From NCBI GenBank assembly GCA_022497155.1, contig MU385729.1, positions 682,001-746,000 on the forward strand: 64,000 nt of DNA, written 5' to 3'. This document shows, in pieces, positions 32,423-44,440 of the stretch; the first letter of the stretch is position 1, and every line of letters begins with the position of its first letter. Below the pieces are notes generated by a model. It did no database searches. It saw only the letters and a list, made by a program, of their open reading frames with translations, and had not been told where the DNA came from. Position numbers and translations under genes: made by a program. Origin of the DNA: Whalleya microplaca (taxonomy: Eukaryota > Ascomycota > Sordariomycetes > Xylariales > Xylariaceae).

Positions 32423-35400
32423 CTACCGACCGGTGACGGAGAAGGCGCTCTTGACGTCGGCGCGGGGCCACTCGAAGAGGACGTCGCCGCCGTAGACGGT
32501 CGTCGTGACCGTCGAAATCCGGACCTCGACCTCGCCGTAGAAGCGCTCGCACTCGCGCAGGACGCGATTCACCAACCCCCTACTCAGGCTCGGGTCGTCG
32601 GCGTCGCCGAAGTGCTTCTCGACGCGCTTGCGCAGCGCCTCGACGCCCTTGCGCACCTCCTTCCCGTCGTGGCCCGCCAGCACTTTGTTGAAGGCGCCCT
32701 TGGCGTTGCTCGGCTGCGCCGCCACCGCCGTCGCACTCTTGCCCGCCGCCAGCTGCGTCTCGATGTTCTCCAGGTACTCCAGCAGCTTGCCCAGCGGCCG
32801 CCGCATGATCGCGTTCAGGTACAGGCTCGTGTGCTCCGCCATCTCGCTCGCCGCCGCCTCCTTCCAGTCCTCGAGGATCTCGAGCCCGCGCGTGTCCAGC
32901 TCCTCCACGAAGTGGTTCATGTTCTCGATCAGCAGGATGTGGTAGTTGAGCGCTTCCTTGTCCTCCGGGTCGGCTCCGCTGTTCGTCAGGGTGGCGGGGT
33001 TCTCGCGGGCGATGACCTTGAGCGAGTCGAACATGGACTTGATGATACGGTCGTACTCGCGGTCTACCATCCGTCTGACAGTAGAACTCGTGTCGACTTC
33101 CATGAGCATGTTTTCGACTGCGCTGGAGAAGTGGGGGAAGATTCGCATGAAGGAGATGACACCCTTCCGCTTCTTGATCTTGACTTTTGTGTCCTCAATT
33201 GCGCGTATCTGCTCCTCCACAAATTTAGTGAAGCGCGATTCGAGGTTGCTGTGGAGCTTTTGCAAGACATTGTTCAGGAAGTCTTGGTTGGATTGCGTTA
33301 TGTCTACGTGCTTGCGCTCGAGTGTAGCGAGTACGCCGATTCCTTGTCTATTGTATTATTAGCAACACTGAAAATGAGATAGGGATAAGTCGAATTGGGG
33401 GTACTGACAATGGATCCTGAGATAAAACCCAGTTGACCGAGTTCTGCAAGTCTTGCTCCAAGAACGCGAAAATTGTTTCCATCGCTCGAGTGACCCTTCT
33501 AGCCAACTCCCGATCAGGCTCCATGAGTCGATGCCGTTTTAGATCACCTCCTCGTCGATCTTGAGGCTTGGTCGCTGCTACCAAGTCTGGGAAGTCCGAT
33601 GTTTCTAAAGTCGTAGCATGGAAGAAGTCGACGATGAAGTTCTGCTCAATCTCGACAAGGGGCACAAGATCGTCCATTATGCCGGCAAATACTTCGTAGG
33701 GAAGGCTGCGGCTTTCCACAACCTTGTCCAGGCTCGTCTTGCTACCTTCACCTAGTGGACCTCGCAGACTCCTAGCCAGGTTCTGGCTTCGCTTCACGGT
33801 GAGTTTCCTAGCGGTGGCCATGGTACTCTCTTGTTGCTTCTCCTGCTGTGATGTAAAGAGGAGTTCGAGTTCTTCACCGGTAGGTTTCCTAGAATTCCGT
33901 TTCCAAGCATCCACGATATCTTTAAATCGATTTCTGTACAGCAGAATGCTTTTCTCCTGATATATCTGCATGTATCGGTTCCAACTTTCAAGATCCACGT
34001 CTCTGGTGTAAACTATGAGGGGGCTGTAGCGCCAGAGCAGCTCTCGCCCAACGTCATGATGCCGGGGATCAACCTTCTTCGACAAAGCTCCTTCCAGAGC
34101 ACCCTTCGTCGCTTGGATTGCCTTGTCGAATTGTCGAGACATGAATCCTCCCAGTCTCTGTAGGAACGCTGTGCTCTCTGAGCGGTACATTTCCTTCTTT
34201 TCTTGCACAATGCGCATTTTGCTGTAATCTGTGTTGAAGACTGCCTGCGGACCGCTCGTGCTCGTGTCTTCGCTCTTTCGAGGCTCGGATGCGGCCATTG
34301 AGGAGTCAATCTTCATCATCGCTTTGTACAAGGTAACAAGTGCTGCTTCAATTTCTTCTAGGCCTGCAGTGGTCTCAAGAGGTGTATGTGAGAGCGCGTG
34401 GAGATCGTCCGATGTGATGGCACATGTATCAAGGAGCGACTCTAGCTCCTTTCGAAGCAGTTTCTGATTCGCGGCTTGTACTTGAAGACCTTGTCCTTGG
34501 GCTTCTATATACGCGATATCGTCGGACAGAGTCTAAATAACGGTCAGTAACACGTGGTCGACTGGGAATCATTGGTACTCACAGATAGCTCCACACTGTA
34601 GAGAGTGAGAAGATTATCGAGCTCTTCACATTCCGCGATGGCAACGTCTAGGCCACTCTTGATTGCTTCCACTCGGTCGTCCTCGTCTCTAAATCGTACA
34701 ACCCAGCCTCCAGCCTGGGCTTTATTGAGTTCTCGGTCGATATCAAGCTTCATTTCCTCAAAGTTCAGACTTCGCATCTGCTCGCCGGGTACCCATCCGA
34801 AGTGGTCCAGGTACCTTGTGAACTCTCCCGTCGTATCAGCCAGAATAGACATGTCCACGCCCAGAGCAGACAAATACTTCGTATCATTCCCAACCACAGT
34901 GGAGCGCGGCGGCGAGTCGTCCTGTCGGTGTGCATCCTGACTCTTCCTTTTACTTTCTTTGATAGAAGCCGGTATGCTAGTCGGCCGATTGGAATTCGGT
35001 ACTGTGATCTTGACCTCGGGGACACCAGATCCCCTTTCAGTAAGCTTCTTCTCGGGCTCGACAGGTTTCGGTGTTTCGGTTCTGATAGGCTCCGGACGTG
35101 GCGGTGCTGGAACGACACTGGTGATTCCATCCGGTTCATCCTTGCTAGCTTTTATATGCATTTCCCGTAGTCGCTCACCTGCCCCGCCAGGCCGTGGTTT
35201 GAAAGCGGCCGCAGCCGAAGCGGCCTTCCATAAGGATCCGGCCACATCTCGTTGGGACTTCTTTGTTTTGATCATGGGACCCAATCCTGGACGGGCTTCA
35301 TCTTCTACGGCTGTCTCCGTTGCCGGTGTCCCCGGCGCAGAGCCTGAGGCGGCAGAGGCGGGCGGTGAGCTATTCGTATTAGCGACCGGGCTGGAGGACG

Positions 35401-36863
35401 TCTCAGGGCCCTGTTCCACTACAGGCACAGGTACAGGCACTGGCGCAGGTGCTGGCGCTGGCGATGGCGCTGGCATTGATCTCTCGGTGGATAAACTTGT
35501 GTCTGAGCGCTTCCCGACAGAATCCTTTCGAGGAGACATGCGCTCAGCGCTCCGGGGCGGTGGCTCTCTTCGGGCACCTTGGCTCATCAGGGGGGCGGGC
35601 ACAAGATCACTGTCCGTAATTTCCTTTGGTCGTGTTGGATCCATGGGCGGTCTTTTCCTGTCTGGCAAGTCCACTTGAGGCGGGGCCTCTATGGGATCAC
35701 CAAACCTACCAGGCGCGCCAGGTCCCGACATACCGCCTCTTGACCGCGGAGGTAGGCTACCCGTGTCATCGCTCCTTGTCGTAGAGTACGAAGTTGCCAC
35801 CGAGTCTTGACTTTTATTGTTGCGCGCCAAACTTCGTAGCGCGGCTGCCTGGTTCCCCATGCGGACAACGTCAGCATTAGGGGCGGGCGAAGAAGTGCCA
35901 TTGGGAGGTGCTAGATTGTTGCGCGCAGGTGAAGCGGGAGATTTGTTAGGCCTATAGGGCTGTACACCACTTGTAGCAGCCGCAAAATTTGCGTTATTCT
36001 GGGCAGAGGCAGAATCGGCTCGAGGTGGCATGAGATCAGGTCGCGAAGGTTTGGGCTCTAATCGCGGGGGCGTGGGCGAAGGACGAGGCGGGGTGGCCGT
36101 GGGTGTAGGGCGACCAAGAGGAGGTGTAGCTTCGCCATGTGGAGCGGCAGAGTAGGCCGGTGGTGGTCTTCGGGAGCCCAGCACTTGATCATACTCGACA
36201 GGATCGAAGCCTCTGAGGTCGGGAACGCTGCCCCCTGTATATTTTCCATATATCTTTATTAAACTCGCGATGAAGAACTTCTTCTCCTTATCCGCCTGGG
36301 CTTGCCAGTAGTAGGGCTTTCCGATGTTAACGATAAAGCCAGTGTCGCCAGCCCATTTGCGCTTCTGGGGGTCGGCAGTCGAGCCAGTGAAGGACTCGAT
36401 GGCGGTCAGGTCGTTGAGATCCCATGTCTTGCCAATGGAAAACGAGCCGTTTGCGTTCTCCTTCGACTTGTGCATGCGTACGCGGCCCGACTTCCGCACC
36501 GCCACGATGATGACTCGAGGCTTTTCTCCTTGGCTCCGGGCTTCGGGGGGTGGGGGTGAGGTGGGATGGGTCGAGTATTCGGTGATTCTGATGTGAGTGA
36601 TGTAGGTTTCGAGTACTGAAGCAGAAGTGAACAGCGTACGTCAGTATCGTGCCCGGCAGAGCAGAAGTCAGAGGAAGACAGAGGGGTGTATAGCAATGAG
36701 GAGGGGGCATCTTACAGGACCCGTCGACATCCTTCTTGTTGAAGCAGCTTTCGACAATGCGACGCTTCTCCTCCTCGAACCTCTCGGCGCGGCTCATATC
36801 ACGGCCGTAGGTGGGACCACCGCCATTCTGGCCATTCTGGCCATTCTGGCGTGGATACTCCAT
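32423..36863 (-). CDS. sec3: Exocyst complex component SEC3
   Basis: Four exons, 36863-36716, 36615-34583, 34532-33409 and 33347-32423, encode 1409 aa. SEC3 is the exocyst subunit that marks sites of polarised secretion, binding PI(4,5)P2 and Rho GTPases through an N-terminal PH-like domain. That domain is at about residues 65-165 (VIIVAVRKSGRVRMHKSKE, GKTWDLNDLTAIESF, TGFIVNIGKPYYWQA, FFIASLIKIYGKYTGG). A Pro/Ser/Ala-rich disordered region of some 400 residues follows, including alternating AP/VP repeats. Then comes a conserved block at about 590-690 (YLSALGVDMSILADTTGEF) and the helical-rod C-terminal half. Splicing at intron 2 restores YSVELS-TLSDDIAYIEAQG and at intron 3 DPL-QGIGVLATLERK. 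Near the start, NGQNGQNGG comes from a tandem GGCCATTCT repeat. Length is typical of filamentous fungi. Confidence 0.93.
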
Positions 36864-37792
36864 TGCTGAGGGGATCTACAATGTGAGGACTTCGTGAGGA
36901 CTTCATGAACGTAGCGGGCCGGGTGCGATTGGAGGGAGTTCATGCAGCATCTTCGTTCATTCGTTCGTCTGTCCGTCCTTCGCTGATTGTCGCCGCCAGT
37001 AGGTAGTACGTATGCCAGGAGGTGGTAGGCCAGTGAGTAGGATGTCCAGTAGGATGGGCGGATGGATGGATGCGATGGCAGGGACCCGGTGATTCAGGAG
37101 ATGTACGGGTTACAATCGAGTGAATGTCGCTGTCGCTGCTCGTGTCAGTGTCGGATGACTGACCCGCTGACTGTGTGGGCTACTGTAGGAATCAATCCGA
37201 AGAGCCCGGGTCGATGGTGGGTGAAGGAATCGGCGTTCATCAATTGTTGTATATAGGATGAATTGGGCTGAGCTGGCTGATGGCCGAAAAGTTACAAATT
37301 GGTGTCAGTTCAGTCGTTAAGGTTTAGTTAGGGAATTTAGAGGCCAAAACACCCTCGACCACCTGGTCCGTTCACTGCGCATGTGGTATTGTCGGTACGG
37401 AGTACCTTGCCAGCTTCAGTGTTCCATGCTGCCGGATGCGCCACAGTAAGCAATAGACGCCACTCACTAGCCACACTTTCTGCCATTTCAAAGCCCGCTT
37501 CACACAATTAAGTGCATATTCCATATGCTAGTATGGAATAAGTGAAGTTATACAAACGGTATTCACGCTTAGTTGGTAGGTACGTACCTGTATGTTCTAT
37601 ATATATCTTCGTTGTTCATGGGTCTTCATTTCTTGAGTCTTCCAAGTTGGCTGAACATCACAATATTGCAACAACAAGTAGACAAGTCATCTGCTGCCGA
37701 AAGACATTACTCGCTTGCCAACTGCTCAATTGAGCGTCTCAAGTGCCTTCAGTACAGTATCAACTAACTTAGCTACTTAGGTATGTTCATGT
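36864..37792. other. Promoter region of SEC3 and 3' flank of the S58 peptidase gene
   Basis: There are short direct repeats (GAGGACTTC twice at 36887-36907; GTTCRTTC/GTCYGTCC near 36955-36978), pyrimidine/purine-biased stretches, and no coding signal. Confidence 0.45.
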
Positions 37793-39065
37793 TCAAACCA
37801 TGTATTTCTCCAAAATGTCTTTCACCTTCCCCAGCGGGAGCTCCTCAATCTTGTGTCCCTGATTCCCCACCATCGTCTCCGCCATACAGAGGGCATTATA
37901 TATTGATTCCTCCGTGGCGTCTGCGGCTGCCTCAAAGAGTCCATTGATTGAAGAGTCGTCCACAAGATCAACTGTGACCGGTGTGGGCTTGAACGGATCA
38001 ACCGCCCGTCGCTCCATTGATATGGACTGGACCGGGATTTCGTTGCCTGTGGAGAAAGCCAGGAATATGTCTCCAGACGGATTGTGCCCATTCCCACCAA
38101 CTCTCGCCAGCCCGACAGTTGCTCTCTTTGCCAGCCGCTGCAGCTGGGTAGGGTGTAGCGGTGCATCTGTCGCAATGGTGACAATGATGCTCCCGTCTTT
38201 TCTATCCTTCTCCCTCTTGAGCTCTTCCTCGGCAGCCTTCTTGGCAGGGTCATTCTCAGCAGCCTTTGCGGCTTCCTGAGCTAGGATTCTCCCAACTGGC
38301 ACACCTGATATGCGGAGGTGGTTTGGCCTGCCATAGTTGGCTTGTACAAGCGCAGCAACCGTATAACTTTTTGGCTCACCCTTACTATCAAATCCTTCAA
38401 CAATTCGACTACTACTGCCAGTGCCGCCCTTGAAATAATGACAGATCACTGGGGCAATGGTTAGAAGCTAGGTATATGCCAATGGCAAGTCATATAGAAA
38501 TTGACTTACTTCCTGTTCCGCCGCCGACATTGCCTTCTCTCACCCGGTCACTGGACACGCTCTCTAGGCCCTTGACGATGTGTTCCGGCTTGACAACAAA
38601 CCGAGAAAGGTCATTCAGGTACCCATCGAAAGTTTCCGCAACCACGGGCAACAGAAACCAGTCTATCTGCCCCTTAGCTACACCCAAGGTCTTGATGGCG
38701 TACTCGTAAATCCCCTGATATGCCGCTCCTACGGCAAAGCTATTGGTTATGATGATAGGGGAATGCAGCAGACCAGTCTCATCGATCCAGTGGCTGCCAG
38801 TCATCTCACCCGAACCATTGAAGCGGAATATGCCCGCGTAGCAGGCCTTATAGAACCAATTGTCACGCGGCAGGATGCTTGTGATGCCCGTATTCACCGT
38901 GCCATTGTCGTCAAAGATCTCCTGGGTATGGACTAGCACGCCTGGCACATCCGTCAGCGAGTTCAGAGGACCCGGCTTGTAGTCTCCCAGATACAGATTA
39001 GGCAGCAAATCCCTAATCCGCATTCGAGGCTGTTTATTACCACCCGTAGTTGAGGTTGAGGACAT
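37793..39065 (-). CDS. DmpA-type L-aminopeptidase/D-esterase, peptidase family S58
   Basis: Two exons, 39065-38510 and 38448-37793 (61-bp intron), encode 403 aa. S58 enzymes are made as one chain that cuts itself into alpha and beta parts; the new N-terminal Ser of beta is the nucleophile. They release N-terminal residues from small peptides, amides or beta-peptides. Family blocks are [58 protein letters not shown] (restored by splicing), [20 protein letters not shown] and [14 protein letters not shown]. By comparison with DmpA the cleavage would be Gly271-Ser272. A Lys/Glu-rich insertion ([20 protein letters not shown]) directly precedes that bond. There is no signal peptide, so it is probably cytosolic. 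It is divergent from the transhydrogenase gene, with starts 678 bp apart. Confidence 0.9.
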
Positions 39066-39743
39066 GATAGCAAGAGATTGTTGCGAGAACTCAAGTGAGA
39101 TAGATTGGCTTAGTTTTTACTACTACTACATACATCAGTTCAATTCATGTTGGATGTTAGCTGCTTATTATATCGAGTTATCCTCGCTTAGAGTTTATGA
39201 TTAACCACTGGTTTGACCTCCGCTGAGTCACGCCGCTCCCTCTACTCAATTCGGCAGGTAATAGTGATTTTGGTGGGATTGTTGGTTCCTTACGATATCT
39301 ATCCGCGTATGCGCTTCGTAGGCTATACGCGCTGGCTATTAAGCTTACAGGCAACATTCCATAATCGAATTGCGCAATGTATATGCTCATGTTCAATTGA
39401 ACTTCAATTGAACATCAAGTAAAAATAGTCAACTTGGGAGCATCTGTCCAACGTATTCTATGTAGATGTCGTGCGGAGATCTCCATGTTACTATGACCTC
39501 CGGCTCAATATAGCCGGTAGACTAGAGCTCCCCCACAAACCTTACCCCACACTGTCTTCACCTACACTTAGCATGATCATGGGGTCTTTGTTCATATTTC
39601 TTATATCAATGATTCTTTAAATAGTGACGTGGAGAAAATCCTTTGAGCCTCGACATAATACTTCTTAATCGAAATCAGAACTCCTTGAAATACTCCAGCT
39701 AGGCATCTGAACACCGGATTAGTCCGGCCTAACGGATCAGAAT
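39066..39743. other. Divergent promoter region, S58 peptidase / transhydrogenase
   Basis: This is a 678-bp shared upstream region. A small inverted repeat, TTCAATTGAACTTCAATTGAA, spans about 39393-39413. TTTAAATA near 39617 could serve the rightward gene. Specific factor sites cannot be assigned. Confidence 0.4.
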
Positions 39744-41490
39744 ATGTCAGCCGCAATTCGAGTGTTGCCGAGCGTAAGTTCATCAAGTCTATGTGAGGTT
39801 GAGTTATGAGTCCCCCATTCCTAACTCATAAACTATTCTAGGCTGCAACAAGAGCGGCCAGTCTGTTAAGGACAGTTCAGTACACACACCCACCGTCTTG
39901 TCCATGTCACTCAAATCCCGGCCATCATCACCATGCAAGGCCTCATATTGACGCGTACGCCCGGCATACTGGAAGACGTGGCTTTGCGTCACCCATTGAC
40001 CCGTCCCAGCAGAAAGAGTATGCATTCGAGATGGCCGCATCATCAATCCGGTTTGGTCCCGGGGTCACGCAGGAAGTCGGCATGGACTTCAAGAACATGG
40101 GCGCCACCCGCGTCTGTGTCGTAACGGACTCGACGGTCAGACACCTGACGGCAGTTAAGCAGGTCGAAGAGGCGCTGTCGAGGGAAGGAATCGAGTGCGT
40201 GATATTCGACCAGGTCCGCGTGGAACCCAAGGATAGCTCGTGAGTGGATGCCCAAAAATCGATCCTATGAGCTGGTTGCGAGCAAGCCCCGACTCAACCC
40301 AAGTCTCCCTATGTAGGATCAAGACCGCCATCGACTTCGCCAAGCCGTACGCGCCCGACGCATTCCTCGCCGTCGGCGGCGGCTCCGTCATCGACACCGC
40401 CAAGCTGATGAACCTGTACACGGCGTACCCGGAAGCCGACTTCCTGGACTTCGTCAACGCGCCGCTGGGCCGCGGACTCCCGATCGAGCGCAAGCTCGCG
40501 CCGCTCGTCGCCGTGCCGACGACGGCCGGGACCGGCAGCGAGACGACGGGGACCGCGATCTTCGACCTCGTGGCCAAGCGCGCGAAGACGGGGATCGCGC
40601 ACCGCAACCTCAAGCCCACGCTCGGCATCTGCGACCCGCTGAACACGCGCACGATGCCCGCCGCCGTCAAGGCCTCCTCCGGCCTCGACGTCCTCTGCCA
40701 CTCGCTCGAGTCCTGGACCGCCATCCCGTTCAACGAGAGGGTCCCGCGCCCGGCGAATCCCATCCTCAGGCCCGCGTACCAGGGCGCCAACCCCATTAGC
40801 GATATCTTCTCCTTGAATGCGCTGCGCAGTACCGTGAAGTACCTCCCGCGCGCGGTCAAGGACCCCGAGGACTTCGAGGCCCAGAGCGAGATGCTGCTCG
40901 CTGCCACGCTCGCCGGCGTCGGGTTCGGGAACGCGGGCGTGCATCTATGCCACGGTACGTGCAGCAACCCTCCTTGCATGCCACTGACCCTTCACACATA
41001 CACACACACGCCATCAAACCGTTTCCCCGGGCCGCATAACTGACAACAAATACGACCCACAGGAATGTCCTACCCAATATCCGGCCAAAACCCCGGGTAC
41101 AAGCACACCGGCTACGACGTGCCCACGCCCATAATCCCTCACGGGGTCTCCGTAGCCGTGTCCGCGCCCGCCGTCTTCCGGTTCACCGGTGCCTCGAACC
41201 CCTCGCGGCACCTAGCAGCAGCGGAGGCCTTCGGGGTCGACGTGTCGAACGTCAAGCGCGCGGACGCGGGCGCCGTGCTCGCGGACGCGGTCGCGGCCTT
41301 CCTCGCCGACCTCGGCGACCAGCCGCGCGGGCTGCGGGACCTGGGGTTTGGTGCCGAGCACGTGGATGCGCTGGTCGAGGGCACGATTCCCCAGGCGCGG
41401 GTTTTGATGCTGGCGCCGGGGTTGGCGAGGGAGCTGGAGAGGGAGAGGGAGGAGTTGAGGGGGTTGTTTGAGGATGCTATGGTGCATTGA
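39744..41490 (+). CDS. Mitochondrial hydroxyacid-oxoacid transhydrogenase (iron-type alcohol dehydrogenase)
   Basis: Four exons, 39744-39773, 39842-40239, 40317-40954 and 41063-41490, encode 497 aa. The first exon has only 10 codons (MSAAIRVLPS), and its join (CTAAC branch site, CTAG acceptor) gives a long basic presequence ending RHTGRRGFAS, typical of mitochondrial import. The enzyme family (ADHFE1/HOT) oxidises 4-hydroxybutyrate to succinic semialdehyde while reducing 2-oxoglutarate to D-2-hydroxyglutarate. Diagnostic blocks are EMAASSIRFGPGVTQEVGMD, VGGGSVIDTAKLMNLY, VPTTAGTGSETTGTA, GLDVLCHSLESWT, GVHLCHGMSYPISG (made by intron 3 splicing) and PTPIIPHGVSVAV, supplying the metal-binding Asp/His set. 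Exons 3 and 4 are strongly GC-rich at third positions. An ATG at 40031 would remove the presequence but keep the domain. Confidence 0.92.
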
Positions 41491-43153
41491 GGGGGGGGGG
41501 GGGGGAGGGGGTAAGGATGAGATGGGATTGGGGGTGTGGGAGTGGAGGGTGTGTGGTTTGGGCTTTCTGTGTATATACACTATGTCGTGGTTGGATATGT
41601 TGTGAGATGAAAAGTTAAAAGTTTAAGTCTTGGAATGGGTTTCCTCTAGTGAACTCTATTGCTATGTCCATAGGTCGGAAACTAAGGTCAAGTTGATATA
41701 AGTAAAGACCTAGTTCTATAGCAGGCTCGTTGATCGAAATGGCAATTTTCACTGCCTTAAGGAGGAGGTCAGCAGCACCTTGAAAGGGGGTTTAAAATGC
41801 AAGAGATGTACATCTCTTTTACAGGTAGAACGTGCCGCGGGGTAGGTACAATCCTAACTATTGATGAACTACAGTGAAATTAATTCTTTCGCGAGTTGAT
41901 AAACGCTTACCCTGAATTCTAAGTAGGTATCATCGGTTTCCTCATAACTGAAATTTTGACTTTCGAGTTTGTCACGATAGGGGTAGTTGTTATACCTAGA
42001 CCCCTTTTCTTACGGGGCTCTGGAAAATCAGGGGTTCCGAGAGCTTCGTACCTACATGTAAGTGCTTCAGGGGGATCCTCCTAGCAACTGGGGCTAGACT
42101 ATTCAGAATAATACAACATTTATTCAAGTTGACAAGTTAGTCGCGACTATGGCAGCACTTAAATGACGATGACTCTCACAGTAGCCGTGATGGAGTTCCT
42201 AAGAAGATTATATCTATCAGTCGATATTGATTGTCCCAGATCGTCGTCTCTTCGGTTGAACTATCCTCAATGCCAGCATTCACTATAACGAAGTACTCTG
42301 TTACCCTTGTTAACATATGGTATCACCGGAAGTCGGGGAAGGTATACAAGCCAGTACATACATATAGCTACGATGTTGCGGTTGCATGTACACGCATATA
42401 ACGGAAAGGATGGCGATGCCAAGACGGAAGATACCAAGACCTTAGAGAGAGGAAGGGTACTAGTGTTGATATCCTATGCATATGAGATGAGACTCGCGGA
42501 AATCACGAGCCCGTGTACAGCCATCTTTGAGAATACGAGAAAGTATATTCCGTAGTCTGGCAGGTACTGCATAGCCAACATCACACAGTATCACTGACAG
42601 AAGTCTGTGATGAATTAGAAGAGAATTTTACCCCATCACATTGACCTCCGTTAACCTTATACATACACATGTTTTTGATGGAGTCTATTCCTTCTCCCTG
42701 CTGACGCTGATTTTCTCTCTCAGTCTGGTGGCTGGGTAACGGCCGGAAGGATATAGATGTGCAAATATGTGACAACCTAGCCCAATCTAGTAGTCTCTTC
42801 GTAACAGCCAGTATGTACGTGCAAACATATGTGAAGGTTGTCTTTACCTAACCTAAATCACATGTTCTATGTAACCTACCAGCCCTGATCTACCCAACCC
42901 CTGAAGTGCGCCCCGCCATCGCGCATTGTGGGCCTGGCCGACGGTTCCATTTATTATGCCTACGGGCTAATATTCGGTAACCTTCTCTTCTCCTCATTTC
43001 TCGACTCGCTCACCATATGTACAGACTTGGGGATCGGTTTACTTAACTCAGTTAGAGTCAATGCGAGTCCTCTACAGTAGTCACGCTTGGCGGATGCTGA
43101 CGGTGAGTAGAGGTGAGTCGCACCGAACCCAACTCAGCGAAGCTGACGATAGG
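41491..43153. other. Intergenic region with a poly-G tract
   Basis: A G-rich tract (14 G at about 41491-41504, then AGGGGG) follows the transhydrogenase stop directly. The rest is non-coding. A GATAGGGGTA match to the dispersed repeat of 6033-6105 lies near 41977. No gene is seen. Confidence 0.5.
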
Positions 43154-44440
43154 TTACGTACACCCTGCCGGAATGGCGTTGAGATCTTTGGTTTCTAACA
43201 CGCCAACATGCAGCACCTCTTCCGTAGGCCATTCCATCTTCAAGGGCTTCATCACTCGCGTCTGGTCAAAATGCACGCTTCCGTACCTTAGGTAAGCAGC
43301 AAAGGTCCCCTCGATGCTATCCTTGTCTTGGTGCTCTTCCGAGTCCCACAGATCTGCCAGGAACGAGTCCAAAGCACCGGGAGGGCCGTGCGACAGTTTC
43401 ATTGTAGATGTGCTAGCAAGTGCATCGTGCACGAAATGTTCAGCTGCTTGCCACTTCTCATCCTTGACCACGCCTTCTCCTGTACGCTTCGTGGTGAGGA
43501 GCTCAAACTGCCGGGTGCCGGACCATCCTGTCACCTGCTGGAAGTAGTAAGTCTCCTGAAGTGCCGGGAACAGTAACATTTTCTCGGAGTAGTACTCGGG
43601 GCCATTAAATCCGTCCGAAGGGTCGATGAGTTTACGTAGTCGCTCGAAGCACATGAAATGAGCGAGGTAATCACTGAATGCCTCCGTCAGGACACTGAGG
43701 TCCGGGCAGTTGAATTTGTCGACTGGTGGACGGAGAAGGGGCAAGTGGCTGAGTAAAGGGTGCTTGTGAAATCCCTGAGAATTGGTGACGCCATCCCAAA
43801 GAGCAACATATATGCTATGCCAACGTTTGATAAAGGGGTTCCCACGCTTGGCAGCAATGAAACCATTCAGCATACAGTCAACGCCTGGCCGCATCTCAAT
43901 TACGAAGCCAGCCATCTCGTAAGGCGTCTCCGGGTCCTCAATCTGTTTCCAGCAGATGTCATCGATATGGCGGAACAAGAAGGAACCGGCATCCATCCAA
44001 ACGCCACCATAAAGCCAGAGTAGTGGAAGCCGAACAAGGTCTCCGGAGTGTGCTCCAACATGAGGACCATCCATCATATTGTTATTAAACGCATCTGGAA
44101 AGAACGAACTGTCGACGAAGTGTTGTATGTTGGTCTCAGAGCCCGGCACTACGTCAAGGAGGTGAACGGTCCAATCAGGACCTAATCGGCGGACCCAATT
44201 GATGATATTACGTTGGACCCAAGGAGTCATCTGGCTAAATCCAGAATGCCAGAATGCCCAGACGTTCTTGTCCGATGTCACGGGATGCCTCTTCTTAAGC
44301 TGTGCTGTGATTTCATCATCTGATCGAAGGTCAAGCTTCTCAGGTGGAATTAGCTTTAGGCCTGGGGGTACTCCTATCTTGCCAACGTCCACAGAAGTGA
44401 TATCTGGCTGAGGAGGTATTTCTATCGCTGAAGGGGCCAT
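43154..44440 (-). CDS. Capsular-polysaccharide-synthesis-type glycosyltransferase (GT32-like)
   Basis: One intronless frame of 428 aa. The core NVWAFWHSGFSQMTPWVQRN, then HSGDLVRLPLLWLYGGVWMD and AGSFLFRHIDD, is the pattern of the Caps_synth/GT32 type of nucleotide-sugar transferases. The WMDAG stands where relatives carry the metal-binding DXD. No signal peptide or membrane helix is obvious, so this is not the usual Golgi type II anchored OCH1 form and may act in the cytosol. C-terminal features include ALQETYYFQQVTGWSGTRQFE. Sugar donor and acceptor are unknown. It lies 1 kb from, and divergent to, the P450 of the terpene locus; membership in that locus is only inferred from position. A TATAAT-like string sits about 30 bp before the ATG. 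Confidence 0.82.
   Translation of the reverse strand: MAPSAIEIPPQPDITSVDVGKIGVPPGLKLIPPEKLDLRSDDEITAQLKKRHPVTSDKNVWAFWHSGFSQMTPWVQRNIINWVRRLGPDWTVHLLDVVPGSETNIQHFVDSSFFPDAFNNNMMDGPHVGAHSGDLVRLPLLWLYGGVWMDAGSFLFRHIDDICWKQIEDPETPYEMAGFVIEMRPGVDCMLNGFIAAKRGNPFIKRWHSIYVALWDGVTNSQGFHKHPLLSHLPLLRPPVDKFNCPDLSVLTEAFSDYLAHFMCFERLRKLIDPSDGFNGPEYYSEKMLLFPALQETYYFQQVTGWSGTRQFELLTTKRTGEGVVKDEKWQAAEHFVHDALASTSTMKLSHGPPGALDSFLADLWDSEEHQDKDSIEGTFAAYLRYGSVHFDQTRVMKPLKMEWPTEEVLHVGVLETKDLNAIPAGCT

Noticed and set aside
32384..33382. 332-codon plus-strand open frame opposite the SEC3 3' end
   Set aside because: Arg/Leu/Val-rich composition from reverse reading of GC-rich codons; the minus strand encodes SEC3.
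40155..40979. 274-codon minus-strand open frame across the transhydrogenase
   Set aside because: Mirror frame of a high-GC3 exon, without motifs, while the plus strand is a clear Fe-ADH.
43154..44440. OCH1-type Golgi mannosyltransferase
   Set aside because: No type II membrane anchor and the core pattern is closer to the capsular-polysaccharide-type family, although the two share the GT32-like fold.
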